Source: an uncultured Prevotella sp. (GTDB taxonomy: Bacteria; Bacteroidota; Bacteroidia; Bacteroidales; Bacteroidaceae). Taken from it: a stretch of DNA of 61,387 bases. The stretch lies in assembly GCA_900315775.1 (NCBI GenBank), contig ONAJ01000009.1:1-61387 (forward strand), given 5' to 3'. The translations under genes were made by a program, and so were the position numbers. This document shows, one piece after another, positions 43,915 to 51,566 of the stretch. The notes beneath the pieces were generated by a model. The model saw only the letters and a program-made list of their open reading frames with translations. It was not told where the DNA came from and ran no database searches. How positions within the stretch are numbered: position 1 is the stretch's first letter; every line of letters begins with the position of its first letter.

Positions 43915-44778
43915 ATGAGTAAGATATCTGTAGTTATCAATACCTATAATGCTGAGGAACACTTGCAGAAGGTGCTCGACGCGGTGAAGGACTTCGACGA
44001 GGTGGTGGTGTGCGACATGGAGAGTGGCGACAACACGGTAAAGATTGCGGAGAAGAACGGCTGTAAGGTGGTGACATTCCCCAAGGCGAACCATAAGAGT
44101 GCTGAGCCGGCACGCACCTTCGCAATTCAGTCGGCAACGAGTGAGTGGGTATTGGTGGTTGACGCCGACGAGATAGTGACGCCGGAGCTACGGGACTATC
44201 TTTACAAGCGCATCGGTGAGGAGGACTGTCCGCAGGGACTGTATATTCCACGCATAAACCTCTTTATGCAACACGAGCAGCACAGCTCTTATCCCGACTA
44301 CCAACTGCGTTTCTTTGTGCGCGAGGGTACCGAGTGGCCACCGTATGTGCATACCTTCCCGACGGTGAAGGGACGTACGGAGTACATACCACGAAGACGT
44401 AGGGAACTGGCGTTCCGTCATCTTGCCGACGACACGATAGCGTCGCTGATGGCGAAGACGAATAGCTATACGGATAATGAAGTATACAAGAGAGGAGAGA
44501 GGAGAGAGGAGAGAGGAGAGAATGTACGAGGTGCGAGGTGCGAGGAAAGGCTACGGGTAGGCGAGCGAAGCTCTGGAATGCGAGAGACAGGGTGCGAGAA
44601 GGCACATAACTACGGGGTATGGGCGCTGTTCTACCGTCCTTTCTGGCGTGCGTTCCGCAACTACTTCCTGAAGGGAGGATGGCGCGACGGTAAGCGCGGC
44701 GTCATACGTGCGGGTATGGATGCTGTCTATCAGTTTGTGTTGGTAGCGAAGGCGATAGAAGCAAAAATAAAGAAGTAG
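43915..44778 (+). CDS. GT2 glycosyltransferase (WaaE/KdtX-like) with in-frame repeat insertion
   Basis: 287 residues from the ATG at 43915; the frame's earlier ATG at 43894 lies within the promoter. Motifs ISVVINTYNAEEHL, CDMESGDNT, the metal-binding VVDADEIVT, and C-terminal FYRPFWRAFRNYFLKGGWRDGKRG match lipopolysaccharide-core beta-glucosyltransferases of the WaaE type. Between NSYTDNEVYK and WALFYRPFW about 35 residues (RGERREERGENVRGARC, then EERLRVGERSSGMR) are inserted. They are encoded by GAGAGGA and GAGGTGC heptamers and a palindromic core also found in miaB. The frame is kept. The insert lies just before the C-terminal amphipathic region, which may tolerate it. Confidence 0.85.
   Translation: MSKISVVINTYNAEEHLQKVLDAVKDFDEVVVCDMESGDNTVKIAEKNGCKVVTFPKANHKSAEPARTFAIQSATSEWVLVVDADEIVTPELRDYLYKRIGEEDCPQGLYIPRINLFMQHEQHSSYPDYQLRFFVREGTEWPPYVHTFPTVKGRTEYIPRRRRELAFRHLADDTIASLMAKTNSYTDNEVYKRGERREERGENVRGARCEERLRVGERSSGMRETGCEKAHNYGVWALFYRPFWRAFRNYFLKGGWRDGKRGVIRAGMDAVYQFVLVAKAIEAKIKK
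44488..44543. repeat. Heptamer arrays (GAGAGGA, then GAGGTGC) inside the glycosyltransferase gene
   Basis: Three to four GAGAGGA units, then GAGGTGC units leading into the palindromic core at 44544. All remain in frame. Confidence 0.85.
44544..44580 (+). repeat. 37-bp palindromic core element, copy A (in frame in a glycosyltransferase)
   Basis: GGAAAGGCTACGGG, TAGGCGAGC, loop GAA, GCTCTGGAATG. It encodes ERLRVGERSSGMR with its flanks, the same peptide as copy B in miaB. Confidence 0.9.
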
Positions 44779-44791
44779 GGCACGGTTATCA

Positions 44792-44820
44792 GTCGCAGCA
44801 GAGCTGCGACGTACTTAAAA
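44792..44820 (+). repeat. REP-like hairpin, copy 2
   Basis: GTCGCAGC, loop AGA, GCTGCGAC (perfect 8-bp stem), then GTACTTAAAA. It lies between two convergent glycosyltransferase genes. Confidence 0.8.
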
Positions 44821-44837
44821 AAACGCTAAGTGCTAAC

Positions 44838-45704
44838 TTAATCCCAAAGATTCTTTGTCTTGGTGCTGCGGAAGATGGTGAGGACCTTCTTCCAGCGTGA
44901 GCGCTCGATGTCTTTTTTGAGTTCGAGGGTATGGTCTTTTGGTGTATCGAAGGGTTCGCCGCGATGTAGTATGTCGCGGATGAAGGAGCCTGAGGTGATG
45001 CCCCACTTACGTAGGAACTGCAGGGAGCCGTCGTTCTTTACTATGCGGTGGGTAGAACGTGCCTCGAAGTGATATACACGACTGCGGTCAACACCCTTGA
45101 AGAGACGCACTCCTGCCATCCACAGCTTTGCGGAGAAGTCGGGGTCGCTATACATTCCTGGCGAGAACTCTATGCTGTACCCGCCTACTAAGTCCCATAG
45201 GTCTTTATGAACAACGTTTGGAGGCCACGTGGCACCGAGCCAGTCGCCGTGTGGCAGGGTGGCGTACTCGCGCAGCAGACGTTCCTCGTCGAAGCTCTCT
45301 ATCGTCTCGCCGTAGTTAGCAGGGGCGATGACACTCTTGCAGAAGAAAGGTCGCGGCTGGATGAGTGTAGAAGAGAGGAAGAACATCTTATGTCCTATGC
45401 GCTTGATCTCCTCGACGAGAGCTGTGTCCCATCCCGGACAGACGTACATATCGTCGTTCATAAACATTATGTAGTCGGTGGTGGCGAGAGGACGCAAGCC
45501 GTTGAGGGCGTAGCACACACCGATATTCTCCTCGGAGTGGGTATGTTTATAACCCTTCTGGCGCACCCATTCCAGGGTGCCGTCAGAGCCGTCGTTGACG
45601 TGGATGAGTATCTCGTGCTTGTATGCTGAGTTCTTCTCTATGCTCTCTATGCAGAGCTTCAGGAAACCGAGGTTGTTCCAAGAGGGGATAAGTATTGAAA
45701 ACAT
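44838..45704 (-). CDS. GT2 family glycosyltransferase
   Basis: 288 residues, cytoplasmic. GT-A core: FSILIPSWNNLGFLKLC, HVNDGSDGTLEWV, metal-binding MFMNDDMYVCPGWD, and an acceptor region with GDWLGATWPPNVV and GGYSIEFSPGMYSDPDFSAKLW. The sugar and acceptor are not predictable. It is the last gene of a long minus-strand envelope cluster starting at miaB. Heptamers (GGGGTTA) fill the 23-base gap to the next gene upstream. Confidence 0.85.
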   Translation of the reverse strand: MFSILIPSWNNLGFLKLCIESIEKNSAYKHEILIHVNDGSDGTLEWVRQKGYKHTHSEENIGVCYALNGLRPLATTDYIMFMNDDMYVCPGWDTALVEEIKRIGHKMFFLSSTLIQPRPFFCKSVIAPANYGETIESFDEERLLREYATLPHGDWLGATWPPNVVHKDLWDLVGGYSIEFSPGMYSDPDFSAKLWMAGVRLFKGVDRSRVYHFEARSTHRIVKNDGSLQFLRKWGITSGSFIRDILHRGEPFDTPKDHTLELKKDIERSRWKKVLTIFRSTKTKNLWD

Positions 45705-45710
45705 GGTTAG

Positions 45711-45745
45711 GGGTTAGGGGTTAGAGGTTAGGGGTTAGGGGCGAT
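45711..45745. repeat. Heptamer array (GGGGTTA)
   Basis: GGGGTTA, GGGGTTA, GAGGTTA, GGGGTTA with a 7-base period between two glycosyltransferase genes, running into the 3' end of the second. Confidence 0.85.
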
Positions 45746-46606
45746 ATATCTTGGGTTTTTGTCCTTAAAGAGTTTATCGATGAGGCTTTTCAGTCGGCGG
45801 GCGGTGTTCGACTTATGAACATATACCGGAGTGTCGCTGAGTTGCAGGTTACGGATGAGGTCGAGTTCCTCCTCTTCCGAGAGGTTCTTGAGGTAGCTCT
45901 GCAGCATCACGTCCTTAGCTTTTTCTATCCATGCGGGTTTGTTGCTCCAGTAGTGAGCTATTAGCGACTTAGCCTCGCGGAGTTTTGTCAGTTCGTACAT
46001 AGCTATAGACAGTGAGTACTGCTCCACCACGATGGGTTCGGCACCGTCGTCGAGCATACCGTCGCAGATGTTCAGTGCTGTGCTAACAACCTTCTTTACC
46101 TTGTCGGCAGGGATAGCTACTACACCTGCTGTCCACATGTGGTGTTCCTTGCTTAGGGTGATACCTTCGTAGGTATGTCCTGCTACGGTGTTCCACATAC
46201 TCAAAGACTTTCCCTTCATCTGTGCGGGGTGTCCCTCGTCAACGTCCATCAGTCCGTGACCCTCCTTGAGGAGGTCCTTCATCTTATTCAAGTCGCCATA
46301 GAGGAAGGTGTCGCCGTCGAGGTACAGCATATCGTCGTCGGGGTAGTTCTCTGCAATGAGTTCCATAGCCTTTATCTTTGCGCGCCAGAAGAAATGGTGC
46401 TTACCTTCCCACTCTTTTATCTTGTCGTCGGTGACGGGGATGATCGAGGTGTGAGGTGCGAGGTGCGAGGGGTAGTATTCAGGACAGGTGGTGACAACGA
46501 TAATACGGTCCTTGTCGGTCATCTGCGCCCGAAAACTCATCATAGAGAATCGTGCCTGCAGGTGATACTCCATTTTGTTGCCGAAAACGAGGTAAAAGAT
46601 GGTCAT
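45728..46606 (-). CDS. GT-A glycosyltransferase with DxD motif
   Basis: 292 residues. MTIFYLVFGNKMEYHLQARFSMMS at the start, the metal-binding DMLYLDGDTFLYGDL (about 93-107), and HHMWTAGVVAIPADKV suggest a nucleotide-diphospho-sugar transferase of GT8/GT-A type, but the family was not pinned down. A short segment, PSHLAPHTSII (about 46-56), is encoded by a GAGGTGC heptamer array (46446-46472) and looks inserted. Member of the minus-strand envelope cluster. Confidence 0.75.
   Translation of the reverse strand: MTIFYLVFGNKMEYHLQARFSMMSFRAQMTDKDRIIVVTTCPEYYPSHLAPHTSIIPVTDDKIKEWEGKHHFFWRAKIKAMELIAENYPDDDMLYLDGDTFLYGDLNKMKDLLKEGHGLMDVDEGHPAQMKGKSLSMWNTVAGHTYEGITLSKEHHMWTAGVVAIPADKVKKVVSTALNICDGMLDDGAEPIVVEQYSLSIAMYELTKLREAKSLIAHYWSNKPAWIEKAKDVMLQSYLKNLSEEEELDLIRNLQLSDTPVYVHKSNTARRLKSLIDKLFKDKNPRYIAPNP
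46446..46472. repeat. Heptamer array (GAGGTGC) inside a glycosyltransferase gene
   Basis: GAGGTGT, GAGGTGC, GAGGTGC, GAGGGG, in frame within the gene. Confidence 0.75.
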
Positions 46607-46636
46607 ATGGGTTTATTTATTATTTTACTATTTTGG

Positions 46637-46670
46637 ATTGCGGCAGAGCCGCAATGTACGGAGAAATTTT
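46637..46670 (+). repeat. REP-like hairpin, copy 3
   Basis: ATTGCGGC, loop AGA, GCCGCAAT (perfect stem), then GTACGGAGAAATTTT. Loop and tail match the first unit inside the RAYT gene (AGA; GTACGGAGAAA). It lies between two minus-strand genes. Confidence 0.85.
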
Positions 46671-47544
46671 AAACTATGTTTCTGAAGAGGTAGTCGAATT
46701 TATGGAACGACGAGGCTGTGATAGGACGAGAGGTGTCGCTAAGCCAACATAGAGGGATGTCGTGGTACATCGACGCCACGAGGGTGAAGGTGCTGGGAGG
46801 ACCAATGAGGTAGTCGCAGTGAGACAGCAGACAGAGGTCTTCGCCAGGATTGCCGTCGGGGAAGGTGAGGGACACGGGAAGGGAAGACAATTCCTTTCGG
46901 TAGTACTCTTTGTTGAGTGTAGGGTCGTTGCCGCAGATGAATATATGTACGAGGTGCGAGGTACGAGGTGCGAGGTGCGAGGTACGAGGGTGGATGGAGG
47001 GAAGGTTATTTATGAAGCTCTTTATTACTCGCACGTACTCCTCGTCGGTGAAGTAGAACTGTCCGTTCTGCCACGTTTTGTAGTCGCCGCGACGGATGTG
47101 GAGACCTAGTTTGCGAGGTTCGAGGTTCGAGGTGCGTGGGTGCGTGGGTGCGAGATTTGCTTTTACCTTTTCTTCCACTTCAGGCAGGAAGGCGAAGAGT
47201 TCCAGTATCTCACTCTTGTACTTCAGGAAGAGGTCGTACCAGCGTGCGTACCATCCCGTCGCTACGACGTAGCGTTTGTTGAGCATTATCTGTTCCTGCT
47301 CTGCTGTCGATGCGTTCTCGTCGTCGAAGTGTACCACAGGGATGAGTTTCAGCTTTGCCGCATACTTGGCAACGACATAGCAGAAGAAGTTGTGGTAGGG
47401 TGTCTTACATATATTAAAATACGGATACTTATAGGCGAAGCGCATAGACATAGTCTTGCGGTTATGCTCGCGTCCCCAAGCATAAAGATGTGCATACTGC
47501 AGGATGTTGTTGCACAAGCGGCCTTTATCGTGTACGAAAATCAT
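46669..47544 (-). CDS. GT11-like fucosyltransferase with two in-frame heptamer insertions
   Basis: 291 residues. GRLCNNILQYAHLYAWG at the N-terminus, the donor-binding LGLHIRRGDYKTW (about 150-162) and DYLIGPPSTFTLVASMY near the end match alpha-1,2-fucosyltransferases (GT11). Two stretches, APTHPRTSNLEPRK (about 131-144) and IHPRTSHLAPRTSHL (about 185-199), are made of GAGGTGC-type heptamers (47107-47155 and 46948-46996). Both fall just outside the conserved blocks. It adds fucose, probably to a surface glycan. Member of the envelope cluster. Confidence 0.82.
   Translation of the reverse strand: MIFVHDKGRLCNNILQYAHLYAWGREHNRKTMSMRFAYKYPYFNICKTPYHNFFCYVVAKYAAKLKLIPVVHFDDENASTAEQEQIMLNKRYVVATGWYARWYDLFLKYKSEILELFAFLPEVEEKVKANLAPTHPRTSNLEPRKLGLHIRRGDYKTWQNGQFYFTDEEYVRVIKSFINNLPSIHPRTSHLAPRTSHLVHIFICGNDPTLNKEYYRKELSSLPVSLTFPDGNPGEDLCLLSHCDYLIGPPSTFTLVASMYHDIPLCWLSDTSRPITASSFHKFDYLFRNIV
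46948..46996. repeat. Heptamer array (GAGGTGC) inside the fucosyltransferase gene
   Basis: GAGGTGC, GAGGTAC, GAGGTGC, GAGGTGC, GAGGTAC in exact 7-base steps, in frame. Confidence 0.85.
47107..47155. repeat. Second repeat array inside the fucosyltransferase gene
   Basis: GAGGTTC heptamers run into an octamer GTGGGTGC repeat; in frame. Confidence 0.75.
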
Positions 47545-47619
47545 GTTAATTCATAATTCATAATTCATAATGCATAATTCATAATGCATAATTCTCAATT
47601 CTCAATTCTCAACTCTCAC
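47545..47619. repeat. Heptamer array (AATTCAT then AATTCTC)
   Basis: Ten consecutive heptamers: AATTCAT three times, AATGCAT, AATTCAT, AATGCAT, AATTCTC three times, AACTCTC. It fills the gap between the fucosyltransferase and acyltransferase genes. Two related heptamers in one array suggest stepwise drift. Confidence 0.9.
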
Positions 47620-48546
47620 TTACGCTCGTACCCTTCCTGTTTCCTGATCCACATGGTCGCGCAACCACTCTTCGCGTCCTCGCTTCCATCGGTTATGACT
47701 CCACAGCCAGAACTCAGGCTGTCGTTGTATGCTCTTCTCCAGCATACGACAGTACTGTTCTGTAATCTCGAACTCCTTCATCTTCGTCGGCTCGTAGGTA
47801 ATGAGCTTAAACTCCCACTCGTAGTATCCGCGTCGTGGGCGGTAGCCGTCCACGTAGAATATTGCGTGGTCCAGTCGTCGGAGTATCTTCTCTGTTCCCG
47901 TGAGCACAGGAGTGTCGTGATTAAGGAAGTCCGTCCAGTAGTGTATGTTGTTCCAGAACGGCACCTGGTCGGCGATATATCCTATTATCACGGGTTTTCC
48001 CTGTTGTTTGTACTTAGTGATGACACGCAGAGTCTCCGCCATAGGTATGCAGATGCTACCGAAGCGCTCGCGCATGTGTTTGAAGAGACGGTCGAAGTCG
48101 GCATTCTCCAGCACGTGGTATATCTCACCGCATATTGGATTCGACTTCAAGTAGAGCGGCAACGCCGTTACCCACTCCCAGTTGCAGTAGTGACCGAGGT
48201 ACAGTCCGCACGACTGTCCCCTCTCGATAGCTTCGTCGAGCAGCTCTGTTCCTTTGAATGTGCAACGACGCATCATCTCCTCCTTGCTGATAGTCATCAT
48301 CTTCAGACTCTCCACCATATAGTCGCAGAACCACTTGTAGAAGCCGCGTTCAATGCGTCGTATCTCGTCCTCCGTCTTCTCGGGGAACGAGTCGGTGAGG
48401 TTCTTACGTACTATCTTCCTGCGATACCTTATGACATAGTATGCCAGGAGGTAGAAGAAGTCAGACAACACATAAAGCACTCTGAACGGGAGCAACGACA
48501 GCCCGTATATAAGTGCATAGACGATATAATATAGTAGTTTCTTCAT
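47620..48546 (-). CDS. LpxL/HtrB-type lipid A acyltransferase
   Basis: 308 residues with an N-terminal membrane anchor (about 5-35). The H(x4)E-type catalytic motif GHYCNWEW is present, as are FPEKTEDEIRRIERGFYKWFCDYMVE and the later IADQVPFWNNIHYWTDFLNHDTPVLTG. These fit lysophospholipid/lipid A secondary acyltransferases. It adds an acyl chain to lipid A in the inner membrane. Twelve bases follow the FucT-like gene upstream, so they share a transcript. Confidence 0.9.
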   Translation of the reverse strand: MKKLLYYIVYALIYGLSLLPFRVLYVLSDFFYLLAYYVIRYRRKIVRKNLTDSFPEKTEDEIRRIERGFYKWFCDYMVESLKMMTISKEEMMRRCTFKGTELLDEAIERGQSCGLYLGHYCNWEWVTALPLYLKSNPICGEIYHVLENADFDRLFKHMRERFGSICIPMAETLRVITKYKQQGKPVIIGYIADQVPFWNNIHYWTDFLNHDTPVLTGTEKILRRLDHAIFYVDGYRPRRGYYEWEFKLITYEPTKMKEFEITEQYCRMLEKSIQRQPEFWLWSHNRWKRGREEWLRDHVDQETGRVRA

Positions 48547-48558
48547 AATCTTACTTTC

Positions 48559-49584
48559 TTAGAACTTAACGTGACAAAACGGGATATTACCTATCTGTGC
48601 CGCCCTACGAGGGAAGCCGCTGTTATACATGAGTCCTGTCTGCAGTAGGTACGCACGTTCTGCCCGACTTATCATCATGAGGTCGAGGAACGACTTTAGG
48701 TTTACCTCGAACGGTATGTTCTCGCTCCAGTCCATGTGGGCCACCTTTCCGTGAACGACATATATGTAGCTGAGCCGTTTCGACGCCTCCTCGAGGAAGC
48801 GGTTGCTGTCGGCAGTAACAAGAACCTTCTTCTCGGGCATACCTCTGTGCAACTCGTCAATCTTGTCGATACACCTGTCTATGAGTTTCTGTTGCTCGTC
48901 AGCAGAGAGGGTAACGTAGTTGTTTTCCTTGAAGTCGCCGAGGAGCTGTTGGAAGCGGAGAGTCATGGAAACGTAGTTCGAGGGCTCGAGATTTGCGAGG
49001 TGCGTATCAAGAGCCTCTTGTAATGCTGGTGACGGACGGAACAGTTCGTTGAAGCGTTGTGAGAACTTCCCTCCGCGTTGCAACAGATGGGCGTTGGTAT
49101 ATACGTGGACCTGTTTCGTCGCTTTCTGCATACGCTGTTTCAGGTACAGACGTTGGAAGGGCAGCTCCACGTGGGTGCCGTTGCTGCCGCAATATACCAC
49201 CGACGAATCCAGAGGGTTATAGCATAGCTCCTCCTCGCTGACGCGCCAGTCGAAGGTGGCAGGAACGAGATAGTCGTCAAGACGGAAGGGATGCACGAAG
49301 TATATGCGGAAGTCGTAACCCAGCTGTTGGCACACATCGTAGGTAGAGATGATGCCACGCAGACGGTCGGCAAGACCACCGTGTTTGGTGCGTCCGTCAA
49401 CCATATACACCACCATCTTTTGCTCGTTCTTGGCGCGCGGAGCATCGGTGGAGTAGTAGCCGTCGAGTTCAGCAGCCTTGCGGCGCCACTTCCCTCGCTG
49501 CTTAAACAGGTTCTGGAATACGTTCTGTATCTCCTTGCCTATGCTGTGTAAGAGACCTTCGTGGCCTAAGATTTCATATTTCAT
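48559..49584 (-). CDS. GT-B glycosyltransferase, fucosyltransferase-like
   Basis: 341 residues. KHGGLADRLRGIISTYDVC (about 67-85) is the donor-side signature of the O-FucT/NodZ-like superfamily, and the C-terminal RAERAYLLQTGLMYNSGFPRRAAQIG would be the nucleotide-sugar site. No membrane helix. It probably transfers fucose or another sugar to an envelope glycan; specificity unknown. Two bases follow the LtaS-like gene. Confidence 0.7.
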   Translation of the reverse strand: MKYEILGHEGLLHSIGKEIQNVFQNLFKQRGKWRRKAAELDGYYSTDAPRAKNEQKMVVYMVDGRTKHGGLADRLRGIISTYDVCQQLGYDFRIYFVHPFRLDDYLVPATFDWRVSEEELCYNPLDSSVVYCGSNGTHVELPFQRLYLKQRMQKATKQVHVYTNAHLLQRGGKFSQRFNELFRPSPALQEALDTHLANLEPSNYVSMTLRFQQLLGDFKENNYVTLSADEQQKLIDRCIDKIDELHRGMPEKKVLVTADSNRFLEEASKRLSYIYVVHGKVAHMDWSENIPFEVNLKSFLDLMMISRAERAYLLQTGLMYNSGFPRRAAQIGNIPFCHVKF

Positions 49585-49586
49585 AA

Positions 49587-51566
49587 TTACGGATGCAGGC
49601 GGTCCTGCGTCATTCGTTCCATATATTGTTGTATTATAGCCTTCAGCTCAAGCTCCATCCTCTTGTCAGCCTCCTTCAGTTTGTTCTTCTTCATCAGCGA
49701 GTCGTTGAGGCTGTAGTAGCCTATGACCTTCTGTCCGTCGAACTGCATGACGTGTCCGTGTTTCACATACTGATATACGCCGTTGAGGTAGTTCACCGCC
49801 CAGGTGTCCTCGGCGGGAGTGTTCAGCACGTCGATGCCTACGGCGAAGTACGGCTTCTGGTAGTTTAGCCGTCCCATGATGGTAGGCAGAATATCTATCT
49901 GCTGTGCTATCTTGTCCTGCATCTCGGGGTTCTTGTCTGTCACCCCAGGCTCATATATAATTATAGGTGCCGTGAAGATGCCTAAGTCCGTCTGGTACTC
50001 CGCGTGGTCGCTCATGTTGGTGTGGTCGCTGGTAAGCACGAAGATGGTGTTGTTAAACCACGACTGCTTAGAGGCGCTTTTGAAGAACTTACCCAGTGCC
50101 ATATCCGTGTAGCGGATACACTTGTGCATTATCATTCCCTCCTCGGGGAACGTTTCTTTGTATTTCTCGGGCACCACGTAGGGGTGATGACTCGATGCTG
50201 TGAATACCGCTGTCATGAAAGGTTCCTTCATCTCCGACATCTTCGTGGCGTAGTATTGCAGGAACGGCTCGTCCCATATCGCCCACATGCCGTCGAAGTC
50301 GTCGTCGCCACCGAAGCGTTTGTCGTTGTCGTAGTCCTCACGACCGTAGTAGTTCTTAAAGCCCGTGCTGCGGGCGAAAGCCATAAATCCCATAGAGCCG
50401 CGTTGTGCTCCGTGGAAGAATGCCGTCTCGTAGCCCTCGCCGGCAAGTAGCGATGCTATGCCGCTGACGTGGTTCATTGATGCCGGCGTCAGGAAGAACG
50501 GCTCAACGAACATCGGTATGCTGCTCAGTACCGACGGCATACCGTCGATGCTCTTGCGTCCGTTGCTGTAGGAGCGTGTGAAGGTGATACTCTTGCCGAT
50601 AAGTTTGTCTATGTTCGGCGTGTAACCCTTGTACTTGCCGCCCTCGAGAGTCTTGTTGAGAGCTCCGATATATTCGCGTGCGAAGCTCTCGACGATGATG
50701 ACGACAACGTTCTTTTTGAGTGAAGAGTGAAGAGTGAAGAGTGAAGAGTTTTCTTTCTTTGGGTTGTGTATCGGACTATATATCGCCGTCATCTCCTCTT
50801 CGCTGCTGAAATATTCCGGCACCACGAAGACAGCCTTGCCGATGGTGCGGTAGAGCGAGAAGGGAGTGTTGAGCACCAGCGCCGCCTCCACAGGACGGTT
50901 GACATACTGGTTGGCGTTACTTATGGTGATAGGACGTACGGCGGTGGTGAAACCTCCACGTATTCCTGCCACAACAAACGGTGCCAGGAGTGCTAACGAG
51001 AGCAGTGTGGCGAGGTCGTATTGCCACCATTTGAGTGAAGAGTTAAGAGTGAAGAGTGAAGAATTCTTTGGACGGTAGAGTTTCCACAGGGCGTACATCA
51101 CAACGATGAAAATAAGTACCAGGTACCAGTGGTTTACTGCCTCTTTAAGGAAGATAGACCCGAGGTTGCCCTCGTTGGAGAACTCGCTGAAAACCGTTGT
51201 CGTGGTACGTCGTGTGGTGAAGCGGAAATATACGGAGTCGCACAGGTTCGTGGCGAGGGCTGCTCCGTTGACAATGAGGAACACCCAGCGACATACAGCA
51301 TGATACGCCCTCGTCTCCTTATAGTGAAGAGGGAAGAGCATGAGGACGATGTACGGGATGTTAGTGACGAGGATTGCCGACGTGTCGAACATCAGACCGC
51401 CACCAAACATCTCCATAAGATGCGTGAACGTCAGTCCCTGCTCGAAGTAGCTATAGTTGACAAACAGATACACCACGCGTGCTACGAAGTAAACGACGTA
51501 GATGAGCATCAGGTTCCACAGTACCGAACCTAATGGCGTTAGTAATATCTTTAGTTTGTTATTCAT
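49587..51566 (-). CDS. LtaS-type phosphotransferase (sulfatase fold), copy 1, with two heptamer insertions
   Basis: 659 residues: five N-terminal helices, then an extracytoplasmic sulfatase-fold domain (NVVVIIVESFAREYIG, the candidate nucleophile region SNGRKSIDGMPSV, FTASSHHPYVVPEKY, TSDHTNMSDHAEYQ). The family transfers phosphoglycerol or phosphoethanolamine head groups to lipids or glycans. Two short stretches, NSSLFTLNSSLK (about 169-180) and NSSLFTLHSSLKK (about 273-285), are encoded by GAGTGAA heptamers (51031-51063 and 50717-50750). Both lie at domain borders. It overlaps the second LtaS-like gene by four bases. Confidence 0.85.
   Translation of the reverse strand: MNNKLKILLTPLGSVLWNLMLIYVVYFVARVVYLFVNYSYFEQGLTFTHLMEMFGGGLMFDTSAILVTNIPYIVLMLFPLHYKETRAYHAVCRWVFLIVNGAALATNLCDSVYFRFTTRRTTTTVFSEFSNEGNLGSIFLKEAVNHWYLVLIFIVVMYALWKLYRPKNSSLFTLNSSLKWWQYDLATLLSLALLAPFVVAGIRGGFTTAVRPITISNANQYVNRPVEAALVLNTPFSLYRTIGKAVFVVPEYFSSEEEMTAIYSPIHNPKKENSSLFTLHSSLKKNVVVIIVESFAREYIGALNKTLEGGKYKGYTPNIDKLIGKSITFTRSYSNGRKSIDGMPSVLSSIPMFVEPFFLTPASMNHVSGIASLLAGEGYETAFFHGAQRGSMGFMAFARSTGFKNYYGREDYDNDKRFGGDDDFDGMWAIWDEPFLQYYATKMSEMKEPFMTAVFTASSHHPYVVPEKYKETFPEEGMIMHKCIRYTDMALGKFFKSASKQSWFNNTIFVLTSDHTNMSDHAEYQTDLGIFTAPIIIYEPGVTDKNPEMQDKIAQQIDILPTIMGRLNYQKPYFAVGIDVLNTPAEDTWAVNYLNGVYQYVKHGHVMQFDGQKVIGYYSLNDSLMKKNKLKEADKRMELELKAIIQQYMERMTQDRLHP
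50717..50750. repeat. Heptamer array (GAGTGAA) inside ltaS-like gene 1
   Basis: Four to five GAGTGAA units. Read on the gene strand (TTCACTC) they contain no stop codon and stay in frame. Confidence 0.9.
51031..51063. repeat. Second heptamer array (GAGTGAA) inside ltaS-like gene 1
   Basis: GAGTGAA, GAGTTAA, GAGTGAA, GAGTGAA; in frame on the gene strand, encoding NSSLFTLNSSLK. Confidence 0.9.
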
